Shown in pieces: positions 60,234 through 64,000 of a DNA stretch of 64,000 nucleotides. Position 1 is the first letter of the stretch; each line of letters starts with the position of its first letter. This DNA comes from Pedobacter sp. Leaf176. GTDB lineage: Bacteria; Bacteroidota; Bacteroidia; Sphingobacteriales; Sphingobacteriaceae. Where the stretch lies: contig NZ_LMPD01000001.1 in NCBI RefSeq assembly GCF_001424305.1, positions 620,001 to 684,000 of the forward strand, read 5' to 3'. The notes under the pieces are model-generated. The model was not told the DNA's origin. It did no database searches and saw only the letters and a program-made list of their open reading frames with translations. Both the position numbers and the translations under genes were made by a program.

Positions 60234-61115
60234 ATGAGGGATTCAGTGAAGTACTTAAAAAAGGAAATTTTAACTGCTTTTGCAATTTTAGCAGTGGGAA
60301 TAAGCGGATGTTCAAAAGGAACCGATGAAGGTGGTCCGGTTTATGTGCCGCCGGTTATTACAACACCCGTTGATAAAAACTGGAGTTTTGAAACCACACC
60401 AGCCTGGGCAGATGAATTTACGAACACGGGTGCAGCATTGTCATCTAATTGGGATTACGATACTGGCGGTGGTGGTTGGGGAAATAACGAGCTCGAATAC
60501 TATACCAATACGACCAACAATGCAAGCGTAGCAAATGGACTCTTAACTATTACAGCAAAAAAAGAAAGCATGGGTGGTATGGGCTACACTTCATCCCGCA
60601 TGGTAACAAGGGGAAAATTGGACGCGCTTTATGGTCGCTTTGAAATTAAGGCAAAGTTGCCGGCAGGAAAAGGAACATGGCCTGCAATTTGGATGTTGCC
60701 AACAGACAGAGCCTATGGTGATTGGCCAAAGTCAGGAGAAATCGATATCATGGAGCATGTCGGGTACGACCAGGATAATGTACATTTTAGTACGCATACG
60801 GAGGCTTATTATTTCAAAATAAATACCCAGAAAACCATCACTAAGAAAATCGACGGTGCAAGCACCGCTTTTCATCTATATCGTGTTGATTGGACACCTT
60901 ATGCTGTTAGGGGTTACTTTGACGATGTTAAGGTTTTTGAGTTTGCGAATGAGGGAACAGGTTACAAAGTATGGCCATTCGATAAAAAGTTTCACCTTCT
61001 TTTAAATATTGCTGTTGGTGGCGATTGGGGAGGAGCACAAGGTATAGATGATTCCATCTGGCCACAAAAAATGGAAGTAGATTACGTTCGTTATTATAAA
61101 ATGATCGAAAAGTAG
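60234..61115 (+). CDS. GH16-family glycoside hydrolase (predicted laminarinase)
   Basis: A 293-residue lipoprotein enzyme: signal and lipobox AVGISGCSKG at about residues 20-30. The GH16 catalytic motif GEIDIMEHVG gives the nucleophile E169, D171 and acid/base E174; surrounding WDYDTGGGGWGNNELEYY and GTWPAIWMLPTD are typical of beta-1,3-glucan-active enzymes. It likely cuts beta-1,3-glucan or mixed-linkage glucan outside the cell, supplying oligomers to SusC/D. Last gene of the PUL, followed by a strong terminator. Confidence 0.94.
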   Translation: MRDSVKYLKKEILTAFAILAVGISGCSKGTDEGGPVYVPPVITTPVDKNWSFETTPAWADEFTNTGAALSSNWDYDTGGGGWGNNELEYYTNTTNNASVANGLLTITAKKESMGGMGYTSSRMVTRGKLDALYGRFEIKAKLPAGKGTWPAIWMLPTDRAYGDWPKSGEIDIMEHVGYDQDNVHFSTHTEAYYFKINTQKTITKKIDGASTAFHLYRVDWTPYAVRGYFDDVKVFEFANEGTGYKVWPFDKKFHLLLNIAVGGDWGGAQGIDDSIWPQKMEVDYVRYYKMIEK

Positions 61116-61136
61116 GATTAAGCTTAGTTTAATTGT

Positions 61137-61168
61137 AAGTCGCTAAGAAATTAGCGACTTTTTTTTGA
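61137..61168 (+). terminator. Terminator of the PUL operon
   Basis: AAGTCGCTAA / TTAGCGACTT with GAAA loop (61137-61160), then a run of T to 61167. Confidence 0.92.
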
Positions 61169-61173
61169 ATATT

Positions 61174-61337
61174 TTACCACCTAAGACACCTTAGTTTACC
61201 TCAGTTTTGAATATCATTATTTAAATAGGTTGAATATTATTAATAATAATTAAGTCCATTCGCTCTTTGAAGGGGGCATAGGATAATATCTTGCTTCAGA
61301 TAAGCCTAATCCATTTCTTAGATGCCTAAGGTGGTGA
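61174..61337. repeat. Imperfect inverted repeat flanking the PUL end
   Basis: TTACCACCTAAGACACCTTAG near 61171-61191 is mirrored by CTTAGATGCCTAAGGTGGTGAAA near 61317-61339 (core ACCACCTAAG versus CTAAGGTGGT, with mismatches). The 125 bases between are AT-rich and hold no gene. Possibly the ends of a decayed small element. Confidence 0.4.
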
Positions 61338-61348
61338 AATTAGTCAAG

Positions 61349-61598
61349 ATCCCTCAAAAAAGAAACGGGGATAAATCATACCGACCTATCCCCGTCATCT
61401 AAATTAACGCTCTCAGATATATAAACAATCAAAAATGCGATTTATTATATTGAACTTAAATTATTTTTTATTTTAATAAATCCCTCAAAAAAGAAACGGG
61501 GATAAATCATACCGACCTATCCCCATCATCTAAATTAACGCTCTCAGATATATAAACAACCAAAAAAGTAATTTATTATACCGGGCAGAAAATATTTT
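61349..61598 (-). repeat. 131-bp tandem duplication carrying intrinsic terminators
   Basis: The word CCCTCAAAAAAGAAACGGGG starts at 61351 and again at 61482, 131 bases apart. The first 82 bases of the two copies differ at one position only; the remainder is similar but diverged. Each copy ends, on the minus strand, in a stem GGGGATA / TATCCCC (61498-61524; extended by CG/CG and A/T in the other copy at 61365-61395) followed by TTCTTTTTTG, so each is a terminator for the gene ending at 61599. The repeat begins in the stop-codon region of that gene. Confidence 0.85.
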
Positions 61599-62105
61599 TT
61601 ATTTTTTTGCTGCGGCCTTTGCTTTCTTTTCAACTGCGGGAACTTCTTCTGGAATTTCAGCTTTTTTCTTTGCAGGTGCTTTTGCTTTTTTAACTTCGGC
61701 AACAGCTTCGTCGGCAACATCAGCCTTCTTTTTAGCCGGAGCTTTCTTTTTAGATTCAGCAGTTGCAGCTACTTCCTTTTTCTTTGCAGGTGCTTTAGCT
61801 TTTTTAGCCTCAACAACAGGCGTTCCTACAATAACTTCCTCTTTAACCTCGGCTGCTTTTGGCGCATCTGCCTGGTTCAAATAATTTGCTAAAACCTGTT
61901 TCAAATAAACTTCTGGCTTAGGCATGTTGATTATTGTTCCCGGCTCTTTGTCTTGAGATTGCTTAATATAAGCCGATTTAATTTTGCCCCAGTCTTTAGA
62001 GTAAAGTTTAATAAACATTTCCACAAATTGTTCGTCTGTATATTTTTTAGCCAGCCTACCCAGCACTGCCTGAATTTTTTCTTCTTTTCTATGTAATACC
62101 GCCAT
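61599..62105 (-). CDS. Histone H1-like Lys/Ala-rich DNA-binding protein
   Basis: A 168-residue protein in two parts. Residues 1-75 are a small helical domain (AVLHRKEEKIQAVLGRLAKKY ... LYSKDWGKIKSAYIKQSQDKEPGTIINMPKPEVYLKQVL). Residues 85-168 are a Lys/Ala/Pro-rich tail with repeats such as KKAKAPAKKK and APAKKKADV, resembling the eukaryotic histone H1 tail and bacterial Hc1-type proteins. It likely binds DNA or RNA nonspecifically. ATG 62105 is chosen: a TATCTTTG -7 element ends 16 bases before it, ruling out the longer form from 62123. Followed by duplicated terminators. Confidence 0.82.
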   Translation of the reverse strand: MAVLHRKEEKIQAVLGRLAKKYTDEQFVEMFIKLYSKDWGKIKSAYIKQSQDKEPGTIINMPKPEVYLKQVLANYLNQADAPKAAEVKEEVIVGTPVVEAKKAKAPAKKKEVAATAESKKKAPAKKKADVADEAVAEVKKAKAPAKKKAEIPEEVPAVEKKAKAAAKK

Positions 62106-62120
62106 CGCTTTTATTTTGTG

Positions 62121-62128
62121 CAAAGATA
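62121..62128 (-). promoter_or_regulatory. -7 promoter element of the H1-like gene
   Basis: Minus-strand TATCTTTG, a perfect TAnnTTTG, 15 bases before the ATG at 62105. No clear -33 element. Confidence 0.5.
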
Positions 62129-62365
62129 GCCGATATTACAGATAATCATATAAATACAGAATTTAAACTTTATTCCATATTAGTTTTTAACTATGAGAAC
62201 TGCAAATTAGGTAATAGAAAATAGAGCCTGTTACTATTACCAGTAGTTGGATCTCATATGTCTTGTCCGTAAGATTAGATGAATTAAATTTAAACTATTG
62301 ATTCATGCAATGAAACATAAGGCATCCTTATTTAATTAAATCTTAAACGCTTTAGGTATAGGAAC

Positions 62366-62758
62366 CTAAGCTTCAACTTTCTCCAAAACGCCCCCTTTTT
62401 TCCTGTGCATTACGAGTCTTTCGCGATGTTGCATGCCCCAATCTCTCAACTCGTTGATAACTTTATCCAGTGAATCACTATATTCAGTTAATTCATAGGT
62501 CACCGTAACCGGAGTAGTTGAATATACCTTGCGCTGCACAAATTCATTTAATTCTAAGTCTTTCAGTTCTTTCGATAAAATTTTTGGCGTAATTTCTCCC
62601 AACGATTTCTGAATCTCATTAAAACGTTTAGGGCCATCTTGTAGAGAAAGTATTAAAGGCAATTTCCACTTCCCATTTAAAACATAAAGGGCATCCTTCA
62701 CTGCGTTTAAACTAACGCTGCAACTTTCTTTCGTGTGATTTTCTTTTCTAAATGCCAT
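62366..62758 (-). CDS. HxlR-family transcriptional regulator
   Basis: A 130-residue winged helix with the HxlR signature ALYVLNGKWKLPLILSLQDGPKRFNEIQKSLGEITPKILSKELKDLELNEFVQRKVYSTTPVTVTYELTEYS. A Cys at CSVSL near the start fits the redox- or formaldehyde-type sensors of this family. It is divergent from the DoxX-like gene and a pair of overlapping dyads lies between them, which it may bind. Confidence 0.93.
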   Translation of the reverse strand: MAFRKENHTKESCSVSLNAVKDALYVLNGKWKLPLILSLQDGPKRFNEIQKSLGEITPKILSKELKDLELNEFVQRKVYSTTPVTVTYELTEYSDSLDKVINELRDWGMQHRERLVMHRKKGGVLEKVEA

Positions 62759-62774
62759 CTTTCAAAGGTAAGCA

Positions 62775-62814
62775 CTTTCCCAAATGATACTACTATCCTT
62801 CGGGAAAGTAGTAT
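62775..62814. promoter_or_regulatory. Overlapping dyads, candidate HxlR operator
   Basis: CTTTCCC (62775-62781) pairs with GGGAAAG (62802-62808), and ATACTAC (62787-62793) with GTAGTAT (62808-62814); the two inverted repeats interlock in the HxlR/DoxX intergenic region just upstream of the DoxX promoter element. Confidence 0.55.
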
Positions 62815-62835
62815 TCTTTTGATAGTAAATATGGA

Positions 62836-62843
62836 TATGTTTG
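62836..62843 (+). promoter_or_regulatory. -7 promoter element of the DoxX-like gene
   Basis: TATGTTTG, matching TAnnTTTG, 14 bases before ATG 62858. Its position makes the upstream in-frame ATG at 62831 unlikely as the translation start. Confidence 0.45.
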
Positions 62844-62857
62844 TGCAAAAAAAGGAT

Positions 62858-63235
62858 ATGAAAACAAAAACTATCAACATTATGTATTGGATATCAACCA
62901 CATTAGTTTCGCTGATGATGATTTTTTCGGCTTATTCATACTTCGCTAATCCCGAGGTCAAACAGGGATTTCAGCATTTGGGTTTTCCGGATTATTTTAG
63001 AATAGAACTTGCCATAGCGAAGATTTTGGGTGCTATAATTCTCTTGTTACCTACTAAAAGCGATGTTAAAGAATGGGCTTATGCCGGTTTTGTCATCACT
63101 TTTGTTTCTGCTTTTATCGCGCATACGGCCTCCGGTGATCCAATATCAAATCGTGTTGGACCTATTGTCTTTTTGCTGGTATTGGCATTATCTTATTTCA
63201 CTTACCATAAATCGAAAATGGTAGTTAACCTGTAA
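62858..63235 (+). CDS. DoxX-like membrane protein
   Basis: A 125-residue protein with four predicted membrane helices (about 9-27, 48-66, 73-92, 99-118). The sequence FANPEVKQGFQHLGFPDYFRIELAIAKILGAIILLLP is typical of the DoxX-like quinone-associated family, often found beside HxlR regulators. Function is likely redox related. A Shine-Dalgarno-like AAAGGA precedes ATG 62858. Confidence 0.85.
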   Translation: MKTKTINIMYWISTTLVSLMMIFSAYSYFANPEVKQGFQHLGFPDYFRIELAIAKILGAIILLLPTKSDVKEWAYAGFVITFVSAFIAHTASGDPISNRVGPIVFLLVLALSYFTYHKSKMVVNL

Positions 63236-63345
63236 TTTTTCTCCCGAAGATTTCCCAGATAAACGCAGAATATTGATTAACAATCTGCGGAAATCACGGT
63301 TATATGCGGGATCACAAATGCCTTCAATTGACAATTTCATCATTT

Positions 63346-64000
63346 TTAGATTTTCTCCAGTACGAGCTCACTAACAGGTTTTACCGGTTTGACGTTTTTA
63401 ACTTCACCTTTATACAATCTTCTATAAGATAAAATACCAATTAAAATAGCAATCGTGCCTTGAAATAACACTGTGTTTTGTGTGCCAATTAATTGTGAAA
63501 TGCTTCCGATTAGCAAGCCACCCAATGGCTGCATTCCGAAAAAAGCCATCGCATAAAAGCTAATTACCCGCCCACGCATATCTGGATCGACGGTGGTTTG
63601 AATTAAGGTATTGCTAATGGTTATTTGCGACATCATTCCAAAGCCAGAAATAGTAGCGAAAACTAATGCTACGGGATAAGAAGTAGTATGAGAAAACAAA
63701 GCCAAACCTGCCCCAAAAATTAAAGTATTTATGGCCAGTATTTTCCTTAGGTTCCTGCCAGGCTTTAAGGAAGCCAAAAATATTGCGCCAGAAAAAGCAC
63801 CTAAACCGATAACGCTATCTATCACGCCAAATGTTGATGCGGTTCCCTGAAAAATATCTTTTGCATAAACCGGAATCAATGTACTGAATGGCAATACAAA
63901 TAAGCTGATTAAGGCCAGCATAATTAAAACGTAAGCAATAGACGGCGTTTCTTTAATATAGGCAAAACCCTCTTTTAACTCACCTATAATATTTTTCGTA
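63346..64000 (-). CDS. MFS transporter, partial (5' end beyond window)
   Basis: The reading frame stays open to the right edge, so the N-terminal part is missing; 218 codons are visible. It has five or six membrane helices with the MFS pattern FGVIDSVIGLGAFSGAIFLASL and MRGRVISFYAMAFFGMQPLGGLLIGSISQLIG, near the C-terminal half, of the enterobactin-exporter / MFS_3 kind. Substrate unknown. It is convergent with the DoxX-like gene. Confidence 0.85.
   Translation of the reverse strand, partial: TKNIIGELKEGFAYIKETPSIAYVLIMLALISLFVLPFSTLIPVYAKDIFQGTASTFGVIDSVIGLGAFSGAIFLASLKPGRNLRKILAINTLIFGAGLALFSHTTSYPVALVFATISGFGMMSQITISNTLIQTTVDPDMRGRVISFYAMAFFGMQPLGGLLIGSISQLIGTQNTVLFQGTIAILIGILSYRRLYKGEVKNVKPVKPVSELVLEKI

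Overview
The window looks like chromosomal DNA of a Bacteroidota bacterium, most likely a Sphingobacteriaceae member close to Pedobacter or Mucilaginibacter. This rests on a SusC/SusD locus with ECF sigma and FecR, a fused aspartokinase-homoserine dehydrogenase ThrA, M56 peptidases carrying TonB modules, GxxExxY and DUF6600-type proteins, AT-rich DNA with few Shine-Dalgarno sites, and repeated TAnnTTTG -7 promoter elements. The family calls are recognition by eye; no database was searched. No rRNA, tRNA or CRISPR array was seen.

Layout. 1-3.2 kb: the end of an unrecognised conserved gene, an effector-binding protein, a DUF6364/PIN toxin-antitoxin pair and a small membrane protein. 3.2-8.8 kb: the threonine operon thrA-thrB-thrC behind a Thr/Ile-rich leader peptide and an intrinsic terminator, a classical attenuator layout. 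9-12.4 kb: yicC-gmk-nadD and an RsmI-like methylase. 12.6-18.4 kb: a DUF6600-like Gln-rich secreted protein, a HAD phosphatase, YtxH, a beta-CASP nuclease, a cold-shock protein and a GxxExxY protein. 18.5-18.9 kb: a four-copy tandem repeat in front of the succinate dehydrogenase operon (sdhCAB, 19.2-22.7 kb). 23-26.6 kb: a BlaI-type repressor, an M56 peptidase with TonB and plug modules, a frameshifted plug-domain gene and a secreted TonB-domain protein. 26.7-29.2 kb: a two-component operon with a membrane protein. 29.7-31.3 kb: an M28 peptidase. 31.6-35.7 kb: an ABC transporter operon divergent from a LytS/LytTR two-component pair, with a LytTR-type direct repeat between them. 35.7-50.9 kb: housekeeping and accessory genes (acyltransferase, REP-type transposase with a palindrome cluster, NUDIX, TonB receptor, 2-hydroxyacid dehydrogenase, GNAT, OsmC, M1 peptidase, GreA, HIT, ECF sigma with a barrel protein, pirin, OYE). 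51.2-61.1 kb: an ArsR regulator and a polysaccharide utilisation locus (sigma, FecR, SusC, SusD, PKD lipoprotein, GH16), predicted to act on a beta-1,3-glucan such as laminarin. 61.2-64 kb: a tandemly duplicated terminator region, a Lys/Ala-rich histone-H1-like protein, an HxlR/DoxX divergent pair and a partial MFS transporter.

The observations most worth following are the thr attenuator, the LytTR operator between its own two-component system and the ABC operon, the reshuffled TonB/plug modules with a frameshift beside a BlaI/M56 pair, the REP-transposase palindrome cluster, the terminator-like hairpin in the greA leader, and two unexplained tandem repeats (18.5 kb and 61.4 kb).
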